DNA from: Candidatus Accumulibacter aalborgensis
Lineage (GTDB): Bacteria; Pseudomonadota; Gammaproteobacteria; Burkholderiales; Rhodocyclaceae
Direction: 5' to 3'
Length of the DNA: 64,000 bases
Assembly: GCF_900089955.1 (NCBI RefSeq)
Contig: NZ_FLQX01000094.1
Span: 62,001-126,000, forward strand
This document shows, one piece after another, positions 1-8,657 of this stretch. Position numbers and translations under genes: made by a program. Position 1 is the first letter of the stretch; every line of letters starts with the position of its first letter. The notes beneath the pieces were generated by a model, which did no database searches, was not told where the DNA came from, and saw nothing but the letters and a program-made list of their open reading frames with translations.

Positions 1-2
1 GC

Positions 3-1259
3 TCACGCGTCCAGACGCTGACCCAGTCGCTCAATTTCGCCCGTTCGCTGGCCGCGATTTGCATGGCCACCGAGGAGTCGCGCTGGAGCCTCCTGCCCGG
101 TCTCCTGACCCGAGCGGCACGCCTGGGAATCAGCGGTGATGCCTTGAACGACATGGTCGACCGGATCGTGCGCCGCTGGCGTGAGTGGGGATCCATGCTC
201 CAGGTGCGCACCCCGGAGATGCCCCCTTTTGCCGAGGTCCTTGCCGCCAGCCCACCTAGCCGACGCGTCAGCACCAGCCCATGCGAAGAGAACGGAACCG
301 TCGCTTCCCCTCGCCTGCAGATCCAGTTGTTCGGCATCCCGTCGGCCGAACTTCCCGCCCTCCGGCAGCAGATCGAAAGTCTGGGTCATCTGCCCGTGGT
401 GGTCGAGACGACTGCCGAAGCCATCAAACAGGCCCTGCGCCAGCCGGCGCAGATCATCATCGCCGACCTGACGATGCCGGGGCTGAAACCGGCCCTGTTC
501 TGCCGTATCCTTCGCCAGACGGCCGCGGGCAAGGAGACTTACGCCCTCCTGCTGGCTTCGCCGGACAGCGAAGGCCACGTTCTCGAGGCCATCGATTCCG
601 GGGCGGATGATGTTCTGGTCAAACCACTGACCATCCAGACCTTACGGGTGCGCCTCAATACCGCGACCCGCATGCTGCTCCTGCGCGAAGAAATCCAGCG
701 CGAGCGCCGCGGCATCATGCGCTCGACAGACGAGTTTGCCGTGGCCCACAAGCGCCTGCTGCGCGATGCGCTCACGGACACCCTGACACAACTCCCCAAC
801 CGTCGCCACGGGCTCGATTTCCTCGCCTCCGAATGGACATTTGCCCAGGGCAACGCCTTGCCGATGGCCTGCCTGCTGCTCGATATAGACCACTTCAAGC
901 GGATCAACGACACTTACGGCCATGCTGCCGGCGATGCCGTCCTGCAGCAGCTCGCAGACCTCCTCAAACGCGCCTCACGCGCCGAAGACCTGGTCTTTCG
1001 CTATGGCGGCGAGGAGTTCGCCGCCGTTCTGCCCAAAGCCAATATCCACACCGCGCTGCAGATCGCCGAGCGCATCCGCGCTTTGGTTGAGAAATACGAC
1101 TTCCTCTGGCAGAGTCGGTCGATCCCCCTTACCGTGAGCATCGGCCTGGCCACACTCAAGAGCGCTGAAACGACCAGCCAGGCGCTCATCCAGGCGGCCG
1201 ACGCTGCGCTCTACCAAGCCAAGAACGGCGGCCGCAACCGCGTCACTGTCGCCACCTGA
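3..1259 (+). CDS. GGDEF diguanylate cyclase with degenerate receiver domain (5' end outside window)
   Basis: Likely makes cyclic di-GMP from GTP. The C-terminal GGDEF domain carries the active-site motif GGEEF (bases 1005-1019), preceded at the usual five-residue distance by an RxxD inhibitory site (RAED). Before it lies a receiver-like domain with an apparent phosphoacceptor Asp (IADLTMPG) and the conserved Lys (LVKPL), but the acidic pair expected after the first strand is not seen, so phosphorylation is doubtful. The frame stays open to the window edge. The first ATG is at 63, but the residues before it look like coding sequence, so I treat the gene as 5'-partial. The helical N-terminal part resembles the tail of HDOD proteins, which is only a guess. 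It is convergent with fghA. Confidence 0.85.
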   Translation, partial: SRVQTLTQSLNFARSLAAICMATEESRWSLLPGLLTRAARLGISGDALNDMVDRIVRRWREWGSMLQVRTPEMPPFAEVLAASPPSRRVSTSPCEENGTVASPRLQIQLFGIPSAELPALRQQIESLGHLPVVVETTAEAIKQALRQPAQIIIADLTMPGLKPALFCRILRQTAAGKETYALLLASPDSEGHVLEAIDSGADDVLVKPLTIQTLRVRLNTATRMLLLREEIQRERRGIMRSTDEFAVAHKRLLRDALTDTLTQLPNRRHGLDFLASEWTFAQGNALPMACLLLDIDHFKRINDTYGHAAGDAVLQQLADLLKRASRAEDLVFRYGGEEFAAVLPKANIHTALQIAERIRALVEKYDFLWQSRSIPLTVSIGLATLKSAETTSQALIQAADAALYQAKNGGRNRVTVAT

Positions 1260-1269
1260 GGGGGTAGAT

Positions 1270-2127
1270 TCAGGTCAGCAAGGCTGCCGCGTGATGGTGC
1301 AGGTGATCGTCGATGAAGCTGGCGATGAAGAAATAGCTGTGGTCGTAGCCCGCTTGCAGGCGCAGCTTGAGCGGATGTCCGGCGGCGGCACAGGCCTGGC
1401 GTAGCGTCTCCGGCTGCAACTGCTCAAGCAGAAAACCGTCGGCTCCGCCCTGATCGACCAGCAGAGGCAGACGTTCGCTGGCCCCGGCGATCAGTTCACA
1501 GGCGTCCCATGCCTTCCAGGCGGCACGATCCTCGCCGAGATAGCGCGCAAAAGCCTTCTGCCCCCAGGGACTGGCCAGCGCGTGGCTGATCGGTGCCAGT
1601 GCAGACAGCGAGCGATAGCGACCGGGATTGCGCAAGGCACAGACCAGAGCGCCGTGACCACCCATTGAATGGCCACTGATTCCCCGCCGCGCGTCGATCG
1701 GCAGATTCGCCTCGATCAAAGCCGGCAATTCGTACACCACGTAGTCGTGCATCCGATAGTGCTCCGCCCACGGTGCCCTGGTCGCGTTCACATAGAAGCC
1801 GGCACCGTGGCCGAAATCCCAGGCTCCCTCCGGGTCGCCCGGCACCGCGGCGCCGCGCGGACTGGTGTCGGGCGCGACAATGGCCATCCCCAGTGCCGCC
1901 GCGACGCGCATGGCGCCGGCTTTGTGCATGAAGTTCTCGTCGTTGCAGGTCAACCCGGAAAGCCAGTACAGCGCCGGCACCGTCCCGCTTGCCGCCTGTG
2001 GCGGCAGATAGACGGCAAACACCATGTCGCAATGCAGCGTCGCCGAACGATGGCGGTAACGCCGGTGCCAACCGCCGAAACAGCGGTTGACGGCGACCTC
2101 CTCAAGCGTGCCGGGAACCAAGTTCAT
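1270..2127 (-). CDS. fghA: S-formylglutathione hydrolase
   Basis: Hydrolyses S-formylglutathione to formate and glutathione, the second step of glutathione-dependent formaldehyde detoxification in the cytoplasm. It is an esterase D-type alpha/beta hydrolase of 285 residues, the usual length. The nucleophile elbow is GHSMGGHGAL, with Ser near residue 147; the C-terminal GYDHSYFF segment supplies the catalytic His, and an Asp lies in DQGGADGF. It follows frmA by 6 bases on the same strand, so the two consecutive enzymes are probably one operon. No formaldehyde regulator of the FrmR type is seen next to them. The symbols fghA and frmB are both used for this family. Confidence 0.93.
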   Translation of the reverse strand: MNLVPGTLEEVAVNRCFGGWHRRYRHRSATLHCDMVFAVYLPPQAASGTVPALYWLSGLTCNDENFMHKAGAMRVAAALGMAIVAPDTSPRGAAVPGDPEGAWDFGHGAGFYVNATRAPWAEHYRMHDYVVYELPALIEANLPIDARRGISGHSMGGHGALVCALRNPGRYRSLSALAPISHALASPWGQKAFARYLGEDRAAWKAWDACELIAGASERLPLLVDQGGADGFLLEQLQPETLRQACAAAGHPLKLRLQAGYDHSYFFIASFIDDHLHHHAAALLT

Positions 2128-2133
2128 CGCCCC

Positions 2134-3258
<1,125 letters not shown>

Positions 3259-3361
3259 TCAGGTGGGTCCACAGGGCAGATGGCGGCTGCGTGCCGTCGC
3301 GAACAGCAGCAACTCACCAGCGATGAGCGCCTCCTCCCGGCAACACCAACCGGACGGGGCA

Positions 3362-3823
3362 CTAGTGCAGATCGCCGCGCTTCAGGCGCGGCAGGCGAAG
3401 CACTTCGATCCCCTCCTCACAGAGCGACTCGTACTCCTCGGCACTGGCCTGACCGCGAATCGAGCGCCGGCGCGCCTCCAGATAGTGAATCCTTCTCGCC
3501 TCTTCGGCAAAGTGGGTACCTACATCCTCGCAGTTGGCCAGCAGAACTTCGGCTAATTCGGTCAACTGCCGATAGGCAGCGCGAGCGCCAGCACGCTTGT
3601 CGCCGGCGAGCGATTCCTCTGGCTGCGCTGGCGGCAATGCGGTTGGCGGCAACGGTGCTGGCCTGGCGAGATGGACCGCCGACGGCACGCGACGAATCGC
3701 CCTCGAGCCGCACTGCGGGCAGGCGGTCAGGCCGCGCGCGAGTTGGCCATCAAAGTCCTCGCGAGACTGGAACCAGCCTTCGAAGCGATGGTCGTGCGGG
3801 CAGGCAAGGTCAAAAATGATCAT
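3362..3823 (-). CDS. DUF1178 family protein with zinc-ribbon-like cysteines
   Basis: A 153-residue protein of the DUF1178 family, whose function is unknown. The N-terminus MIIFDLACPHDHRFEGWF and the following CPQCGSRAIRRVPS are the family's hallmark, and the paired cysteines suggest a small zinc ribbon. The remainder is charged and predicted helical. It starts 33 bases after the tRNA-Leu gene on the same strand with no evident terminator between them, so it may be transcribed together with the tRNA. Confidence 0.85.
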   Translation of the reverse strand: MIIFDLACPHDHRFEGWFQSREDFDGQLARGLTACPQCGSRAIRRVPSAVHLARPAPLPPTALPPAQPEESLAGDKRAGARAAYRQLTELAEVLLANCEDVGTHFAEEARRIHYLEARRRSIRGQASAEEYESLCEEGIEVLRLPRLKRGDLH

Positions 3824-3856
3824 TGGGGATCAAGGCTGTAAACCTGCAGTGAAGGA

Positions 3857-3943
3857 TGGTACCCGGAGCCGGGATCGAACCGGCACAGCCGCAAGGCCGA
3901 GAGATTTTAAGTCTCTTGTGTCTACCTGTTTCACCATCCGGGC
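3857..3943 (-). tRNA. tRNA-Leu (anticodon UAA)
   Basis: The minus strand folds as an 87-nt type II tRNA with an encoded CCA end. The acceptor stem pairs GCCCGGA with TCCGGGT. The anticodon stem AGAGA/TCTCT encloses the loop CTTAAAA, giving anticodon UAA. A long variable arm and the T-loop GGTTCGATCC are present. It lies between the small membrane protein gene and DUF1178, all on the minus strand. No separate strong promoter was identified. Confidence 0.96.
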
Positions 3944-3955
3944 GTATTGCCAATA

Positions 3956-4219
3956 TCAGAAGAACTGCTTGGCGAAGTTGGCCAGGGCCACGGCCAGCAC
4001 GGTGCCCAGAATCCAGCGGATCAACACCAGTTCAGCCCTGACTTCGGCGACCGATGCTTTCACGTCGGAAATGTCCGTTTTGGTGGCCAACTGGCCTTGC
4101 AAAGCCTCGGAAAAGGCTTCCCGTTGCGCCTCGGCCATCGCTTCAGCCAGTTGCGCAGAGGCGCCAGCGGCTTCAAGCCGTTTGGCAAATTTGAGCGTGT
4201 CGAAGGTTACTGTACTCAT
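3956..4219 (-). CDS. Small coiled-coil protein with C-terminal membrane anchor (DUF1640-like)
   Basis: An 87-residue protein if it starts at the ATG at 4219. It has a helical region rich in Ala, Glu and Gln (residues about 12-60, including the segment LATKTDISDVKASVAEVRAEL) followed by one hydrophobic segment near the C-terminus (WILGTVLAVALANF). This layout resembles the DUF1640/CCDC90-like coiled-coil proteins of bacteria; the function is unknown. The frame extends upstream to 4591, but that part runs through the tRNA-Gly gene and its terminator and is not credible coding. It sits between two tRNA genes. Confidence 0.6.
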   Translation of the reverse strand: MSTVTFDTLKFAKRLEAAGASAQLAEAMAEAQREAFSEALQGQLATKTDISDVKASVAEVRAELVLIRWILGTVLAVALANFAKQFF

Positions 4220-4390
4220 CGCCCGCATCGTAACCCACTTGACAGCCTGCCAGCAACCGGGGACCTGTCGCGCGCAGGGCTGAGCCACTATGCAAGGGGT
4301 GAGGTCAATGCCGGCAACACACTTGTCGCTGTCAGTACGGCACAGAAACGGCACAAGGGGCGGCAACTGACGATTCACAAGCTGTACATT

Positions 4391-4427
4391 GAGCCTCTTG
4401 TGCCCGTCTGTTTCACCATCCCGGCAC
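4391..4427 (-). repeat. Partial degenerate copy of the tRNA-Leu 5' half
   Basis: On the minus strand this stretch repeats most of the 5' part of the tRNA-Leu gene: the block GATGGTGAAACAG (13 bases) is identical, and so is CACAAGAG, with a few differences between them. The 3' half of the tRNA is absent. It is about 470 bases from the intact gene. It may be a relic of gene duplication or an attachment-site remnant left by an element that used the tRNA. Confidence 0.5.
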
Positions 4428-4454
4428 TCCCGGCAACCATGCCAGCCCGGAATG

Positions 4455-4487
4455 AAAAAAAGGGAAAGTGCGGCTTCACACTTTCCC
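4455..4487 (-). terminator. Rho-independent terminator downstream of tRNA-Gly
   Basis: On the minus strand a 9-bp stem (GGGAAAGTG pairing with CACTTTCCC, 4462-4487) is followed at once by a run of seven T. It begins about 10 bases after the 3' end of tRNA-Gly, so it most likely ends that single-gene transcript. Confidence 0.85.
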
Positions 4488-4496
4488 TTCGATATC

Positions 4497-4572
4497 TGGA
4501 GCGGGAGAAGAGTCTCGAACTCTCGACCTATACCTTGGCAAGGTATCGCTCTACCAACTGAGCTACTCCCGC
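4497..4572 (-). tRNA. tRNA-Gly (anticodon GCC)
   Basis: A 76-nt minus-strand tRNA with encoded CCA. The acceptor stem is GCGGGAG/CTCCCGC, the D-arm is AGCTCAGTTGGTAGAGC, the anticodon loop is TTGCCAA (anticodon GCC), and the T-loop is GAGTTCGAGAC. It has its own promoter (4643-4671) and terminator (4455-4487). Confidence 0.97.
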
Positions 4573-4642
4573 AATCAATCCTGCTGACCACGCTGGCCCG
4601 ATTTCAACGACCGAAACGACCGTGCGCAAGCCAGCGCAGCGA

Positions 4643-4671
4643 ATTATCCGTATGCCGAGGCAGGCTGTCAA
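4643..4671 (-). promoter_or_regulatory. Sigma70 promoter of tRNA-Gly
   Basis: On the minus strand a consensus -35 TTGACA is followed by a 17-base spacer and GATAAT as the -10. The region after the -10 is GC-rich (TCGCTGCGC), the discriminator type common at stable-RNA promoters under stringent control. The tRNA begins about 64 bases beyond the predicted start site. Confidence 0.8.
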
Positions 4672-4799
4672 GCGCAAGCCTTTTCCAATGTGGTATGAGC
4701 CTGAACGAGGCGCGTATTTCCACCCAGGAATGAGCCTGAGGGAAAGAAATTGAGGGTGAACTGAAGTGTGGGTTGATCATCGCAAGGATGGTGATCAAC

Positions 4800-5078
4800 A
4801 TGAACGAAACACGGCTGTGTGCGATCGAGCAGATCGAACAATTTCTCAGCGCCAGCGCGTCAATCGAGTTCTCGGCGACGGGCGACGACAGTGAGCGGAT
4901 GGGCACATCAGTCGCGTACTCACACGCTTTGATTACCCTGGGCGGAGCAAACGGGAGCGGGGCGTGCTGCACAGGTACCTGCAGCTACAGCCGGGCTCAG
5001 GTCATGCGTCTGGTGACCCGGTGGCATCGCAACCGACTGGCCTCCGTTCCCATGGCGAAGGGCTGCAGCAGGCCTTGA
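4800..5078 (+). pseudogene. Integrase/transposase N-terminal remnant with frameshifts
   Basis: The reading starts as MNETRLCAIEQIEQFLSAS, then recognisable residues move to the next frame (HISRVLTRFDYPGRSKRERG, about 4897-4960) and return to the first frame (YSRAQVMRLVTRWHRNRLAS, about 4986-5050) before a stop at 5078. I recall this order of segments from the N-terminus of integrase proteins common in environmental betaproteobacteria. Two frameshifts and the loss of everything beyond about 90 residues, including any catalytic domain, make it non-functional. It lies about 100 bases from the inverted repeat that borders the glk scar. Confidence 0.65.
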
Positions 5079-5182
5079 TCATCGTTTCGGCCACCTACCG
5101 AGAAGCGTCGCCCCCAGTCCGGAGTGGTCCATCCGCGGTACGCAATGCCAAGGTCGCCGGCAAGGCAGTGCCGAACGAATAG

Positions 5183-5243
5183 CGTTTATCTGCCGCCCCG
5201 AGGACGTTCGGTCCAAGCGCAGGCGTATCGCGGCAGATAAACG
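5183..5243. repeat. 14-bp perfect inverted repeat at the glk truncation point
   Basis: CGTTTATCTGCCGC (5183-5196) and its exact reverse complement (5230-5243) enclose 33 bases. The right arm ends 3 bases before the premature stop of the truncated glucokinase gene. No T-run follows, so it does not look like a terminator. The placement suggests the ends of a tiny mobile element or a recombination site. Confidence 0.6.
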
Positions 5244-5246
5244 TGG

Positions 5247-5411
5247 TTAACATTGGTCATGCGCGCACAGTCCCGGCAGATCGCCGGCGCTGCTGCGCGC
5301 CAGGGTCAGGACATTGGTGAACAATCGACCCCCTTGCGCCAGACCGAAGCGCGCGAAGGTGCCGCCGATATCGGCGACGAGGATGGCCGAAGAGCGCGTC
5401 GCATTGCTCAT
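5247..5411 (-). pseudogene. glk: Truncated glucokinase, N-terminal 54 residues only
   Basis: The ATG at 5411 overlaps the mscS stop as ATGA, so it was translationally coupled. The product begins MSNATRSSAILVADIGGTFA, matching the phosphate-binding LVxDIGGTxAR start of proteobacterial glucokinases, and continues as plausible glucokinase for about 50 residues. It then ends in a stop beside the inverted repeat. A full glucokinase has about 320-340 residues, so the sugar-binding and catalytic parts are gone. This is a deletion or insertion scar. An intact copy may exist elsewhere. Confidence 0.7.
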
Positions 5412-6514
5412 TCCACTGTGCCGCAAGGCGCGTGCGACGGTGATAGGGGCGCATCATCCGTAATGCGATCGAACGAAGCACGCAGCCGCGGCAGATAGCT
5501 CGCGTATCCCTCCTGCACGAACACGACCAATGCCTCACGCACCCGACAGCGCAGATCCCAGGCATTGGACGCATCACGGGCGCTAACCAGCGCGCGAACC
5601 TGCATCGCGCGCTCGGTCGTTTCGGTGACCTGCAACAGGCACACGCGGCCATCCCATTCCGGTGCGGCGCGGCAGACGCGCTCCAGCTCCTGCCGCAAGG
5701 GTTCGAGCGGCATGGCGTAGTCCACCCACAAAAGCACCGTGCCGATAAGTTGTGAGGTCGATCGTGTCCAGTTCTGGAACGGATGCTGGATGAACCATTC
5801 CAGCGGCACGATCAGCCGGCGCTCGTCCCAGATGCGCACCACGACGTAGCTTCCTGTGATCTCCTCGACCTTGCCCCACTCTCCTTCGACGATCAGTACG
5901 TCGTCGATGCGGATCGGTTGCGTGAGAGCGATCTGCAGCCCGGCAATCAGGTTCCCCAGCACCGGTCGGGCAGCGATGCCCGCAACCAGCCCGGCGACGC
6001 CGGCCGAGGCGAGAAGGCTGGCGCCGATCTGGCGCACGCCGGGGAAGGTCATCAGAATCGAAGCTACGCCAACCAGCCCGACAAGGCTCATCACGGTGCG
6101 TGATAGCACCCTCGCCTGGGTGTGCACGCTGCGCGCCCGCAGGTTGTCGGCGATATCGGCCGGATGCAGGCTGATCACCGCCTCGGCCATGCCCTTGACA
6201 AGGCGGATGCAAAGAAAGGTCAGAACGGCGATCAGGGCGATGCTCAGAAGATGGCGCAGCGGATTGATCAGGAACAGGGAATCCGGTGCATCGCCTGCCG
6301 CGATCTGGACCAGGAGCAATGGCAGAAGCAGTTGCACGGGACGCCGGCCGTAGGTAACCAGGCTGCCGGCGACGACGAAACCGCTGGAAACGCGGCATGC
6401 TATCCGATGCAGCAGGGCATGGACGAGCAAGCCGATCAGGATCGCCAGCGAGCACTGCAGCCCCAGTTCCAGCCATGGCCGGCTATTCGCCAGCGAAAAT
6501 TCAAGCCAGTTCAT
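5408..6514 (-). CDS. MscS-family mechanosensitive ion channel
   Basis: Probably a tension-gated inner-membrane channel that releases solutes on osmotic downshock. With the start at 6514 the protein has 368 residues; this start is preferred because GGAGGAGG lies directly before it, while a weaker ATG lies at 6532. Several membrane helices fill the first half. The pore-lining and beta-domain region is typical (GNLIAGLQIALTQPIRIDDV, then EGEWGKVEEITG and RRLIVPLEWF). It lies between a truncated glk, with which it overlaps by four bases, and an nhaA remnant, and appears to be the only intact gene in this eroded patch. Confidence 0.85.
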   Translation of the reverse strand: MNWLEFSLANSRPWLELGLQCSLAILIGLLVHALLHRIACRVSSGFVVAGSLVTYGRRPVQLLLPLLLVQIAAGDAPDSLFLINPLRHLLSIALIAVLTFLCIRLVKGMAEAVISLHPADIADNLRARSVHTQARVLSRTVMSLVGLVGVASILMTFPGVRQIGASLLASAGVAGLVAGIAARPVLGNLIAGLQIALTQPIRIDDVLIVEGEWGKVEEITGSYVVVRIWDERRLIVPLEWFIQHPFQNWTRSTSQLIGTVLLWVDYAMPLEPLRQELERVCRAAPEWDGRVCLLQVTETTERAMQVRALVSARDASNAWDLRCRVREALVVFVQEGYASYLPRLRASFDRITDDAPLSPSHAPCGTVE

Positions 6515-6547
6515 CGCCTCCTCCAGTTTCATAGAGAACGCGCCACG

Positions 6548-6886
6548 CTAAAGCTCGGTCCGGCAGCGGTGCCAGGCACGGAGCGCCGGAATGTCGCCGC
6601 GGTCGCCGACCCCGGAAAATCTAGTCTGAATGCGCCTCTCGCCGCCAGTACGTTCTCCATACTTGCCAAAAAATCTCAGCCAGACAAAGCCAAATACGCC
6701 GGCTGCCAGGGAAGCCAATAAAATTGTCATCTTCGAGGCGTTTATGGTCTCCGGACTAGCTGGAAAAGCGAGATTGGTGATGAAGATCGATATCGTAAAG
6801 CCGATGCCGCCAAAAATCCCCGCGCCAACCAGATGCGACCACTTCAACTCGGATGGCAAACGGCACATTCCGCTCGCCGCCGCCAA
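6548..6886 (-). pseudogene. nhaA: C-terminal remnant of Na+/H+ antiporter NhaA
   Basis: About 70 residues match the end of NhaA: the segment LVGAGIFGGIGFTISIFITN and the following NLAFPASPETINASKMTILL correspond to the last two helices of that antiporter. The upstream three quarters of the gene (a normal NhaA has roughly 390-440 residues) are absent, because slyX begins less than 90 bases further on. There is no ATG and no credible start; only a TTG opens the frame. It is read as a 5'-deleted relic that ends shortly before mscS. Confidence 0.7.
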
Positions 6887-6972
6887 GTGGGTCCACTTTA
6901 CCTTGACGACAAGGTCGAGAACAAGCCGCCGCGCTCCTCCACCCGCCCCTGTACAGCGGCGGGGGACCGCGC

Positions 6973-7170
6973 TCAGTAATGCGGCGGAATCTGCTCGCGC
7001 GGGTTTTCGGCAACGACCGGCCCCTCCTGCAGTTGCTGGTAAAGATGGCGCAGTTGCTGCTGCAGCAGTTCGATCTGCTGCTGTTGCCGGTAGACCGCGA
7101 GATTGAGTTCGTCGACCAGATCCTCGGTAAGGCTGATCCTGGTTTCGAGTTCCGTGAGGCGTTCTTCCAT
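6973..7170 (-). CDS. slyX: SlyX family protein
   Basis: A 65-residue coiled-coil protein of the SlyX family. It has the typical N-terminus MEERLTELETRISLTEDLVD, a heptad-like Leu/Gln region (QQQQIELLQQQLRHLYQQL) and the proline-rich C-terminal tail ending PPHY. The family's role is undefined. It follows the phosphoesterase gene by 41 bases on the same strand. Downstream lies a GC-rich imperfect hairpin (about 6930-6968) that may stop transcription. Confidence 0.88.
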   Translation of the reverse strand: MEERLTELETRISLTEDLVDELNLAVYRQQQQIELLQQQLRHLYQQLQEGPVVAENPREQIPPHY

Positions 7171-7211
7171 CAGTGACTCCCTGGATTCGATTGGCTTTGC
7201 GGTTGACGGGG

Positions 7212-8657
7212 TTACAGGGCGTTGATGATCGACGTCAAGGCGTCCACCGGGTAGCTCAGCGGAATCATGGTGTGGTCAACGCGGGTGAAGACGCCGACCT
7301 GCTCGGGATGGGCGCTGAACAGCACGTGGTGATTGGCAATCCCGTCCACATCGAGCCAAAGAGTTCCCTCGCGGTCGATCGGCGTATGGCCCACGATGAA
7401 CGGCGTATCCGCTGCAACCTGCAGCGCGCGGCGAAAGCGCTTGACATCACGCCGGTTATAGCCCTGCGGCCGGTTCTGCCGATACAGGCGATTGTTGATC
7501 AACTCGGAGATCAGCGCCGGGTAACGATGGATCTGCACCAGCATCTCCAGGCTGACTTTGGACTTCGGCGCCGCAGCATGACAGGCGACGAAGTCGGACG
7601 ACACGACCACATAGGGCAAGAGCCCGTAAAACTCGGCCATGGCTTTCAGATAGACCGTTCCCCGTCGCTCACTCAGTTCCTTTGCCCATAGGAGGCCCTG
7701 CGGAATCCCGTCCTTGGCAATATTCTCGGAGAACGAATCGTGGTTGCCGCGCACATAGAACACCTGCTCCGGAAAATGCAGCTTGAGGCGGAAAATGAGA
7801 TCCATCAGCAACATCGAGCCTTCCATTTCCCTGAGTTGCCCGTCGACCTCGCAATGCACCGCGTCACCGAGGATGACCAGGGCTGCACTGCCTGCCTCCA
7901 GCGCATCGAGGAAGGCATTCTGGCTGAGCACGGTCAACAAATTGTCGACCTGGGCATGCAGGTCGGCGACCACGATAGGCGTCAGCTCCTGGGGCAGGGC
8001 CAGCACTCCGCCGGGTAGTCCGCGATCGTCCCTGGGGCGATGAACTTCCTGACGCAATACTTCGTTGACCTGCGCAATGAGCGGCAAAGCCTCGTCTCTC
8101 GGCAGTAACTGAATCGGGCCGCCGAAGATCTCGCGCAGCAGCCGAAGCTTGTTCACCCGAATCGACTTGACTTCGTCGCGTACCGGCGCGATGGCGGTGC
8201 CGGCGTCGCTCAGGTTGCGAAATACCAGCGCGTCGCGGCCGTAGATCACGACCAGGTGCTGCTCGTCAATCGCCGACGGATAATCAAAGAGCGCTTGCTG
8301 GACAGCATCCGCCGACCCCAGGGCCAGCCAACTCTTTGGGGTCAGGCGCAGGAAGCCGCTGATCCGGCGCAGATGGGTGCGCGGATCGACGATGATGAAG
8401 CTGCCGACACTGGTCGGCTCGCCGCGCGAGTTCAGACGGGTTTCCGGGTAGAGATGAAGCCGCCTGTCGTTCAGACCGAGGGTGATTTCGATCGGAATAC
8501 CGTCGAGCGGAACCCGTACCTTGGTGCTGCCGAGCCGATAGGCATCGCCCAGCTTGAGGTTGTGACCCCAGCCGAAGCCCAGCCGGGCAGAAAGTGCTTT
8601 CAGCCAGGCGAGAAGGCTCGAAATACTGAACAGTCGTCGCGTGGCGGTCCTTTTCAC
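7212..8657 (-). CDS. Metallophosphoesterase with FHA-like N-terminal domain
   Basis: A 481-residue cytoplasmic protein. The C-terminal half has the calcineurin-like phosphoesterase motifs in order: VVADLHA (D-x-H), ILGDAVHCE (GD), RGNHDSF (GNHD), an isolated His in FVACHAAAP, and VGHTP. This order is like PPP-type protein phosphatases and ApaH relatives. The region around residues 110-165 looks like an FHA fold: LGS, then DEQHLVV, then FRNLSDAGTAI. The substrate is unknown. Its ATG overlaps the stop of the upstream P-loop gene by four bases, so the two are translationally coupled and may act together as a kinase/phosphatase or NTPase/phosphatase pair. The FHA assignment is by eye. Confidence 0.75.
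   Translation of the reverse strand: MKRTATRRLFSISSLLAWLKALSARLGFGWGHNLKLGDAYRLGSTKVRVPLDGIPIEITLGLNDRRLHLYPETRLNSRGEPTSVGSFIIVDPRTHLRRISGFLRLTPKSWLALGSADAVQQALFDYPSAIDEQHLVVIYGRDALVFRNLSDAGTAIAPVRDEVKSIRVNKLRLLREIFGGPIQLLPRDEALPLIAQVNEVLRQEVHRPRDDRGLPGGVLALPQELTPIVVADLHAQVDNLLTVLSQNAFLDALEAGSAALVILGDAVHCEVDGQLREMEGSMLLMDLIFRLKLHFPEQVFYVRGNHDSFSENIAKDGIPQGLLWAKELSERRGTVYLKAMAEFYGLLPYVVVSSDFVACHAAAPKSKVSLEMLVQIHRYPALISELINNRLYRQNRPQGYNRRDVKRFRRALQVAADTPFIVGHTPIDREGTLWLDVDGIANHHVLFSAHPEQVGVFTRVDHTMIPLSYPVDALTSIINAL

Noticed and set aside
4261-4400. A possible small RNA between the coiled-coil gene and the partial tRNA copy
   Set aside because: Imperfect repeats are present, but no promoter or terminator frames them.
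3956-4591. A longer form of the small coiled-coil protein starting at 4591
   Set aside because: The extension runs through the tRNA-Gly gene, its terminator and the partial tRNA-Leu copy.
6122-6721. A plus-strand open frame of 199 codons over mscS and the nhaA remnant
   Set aside because: It is a shadow of mscS and of NhaA-like coding on the other strand.
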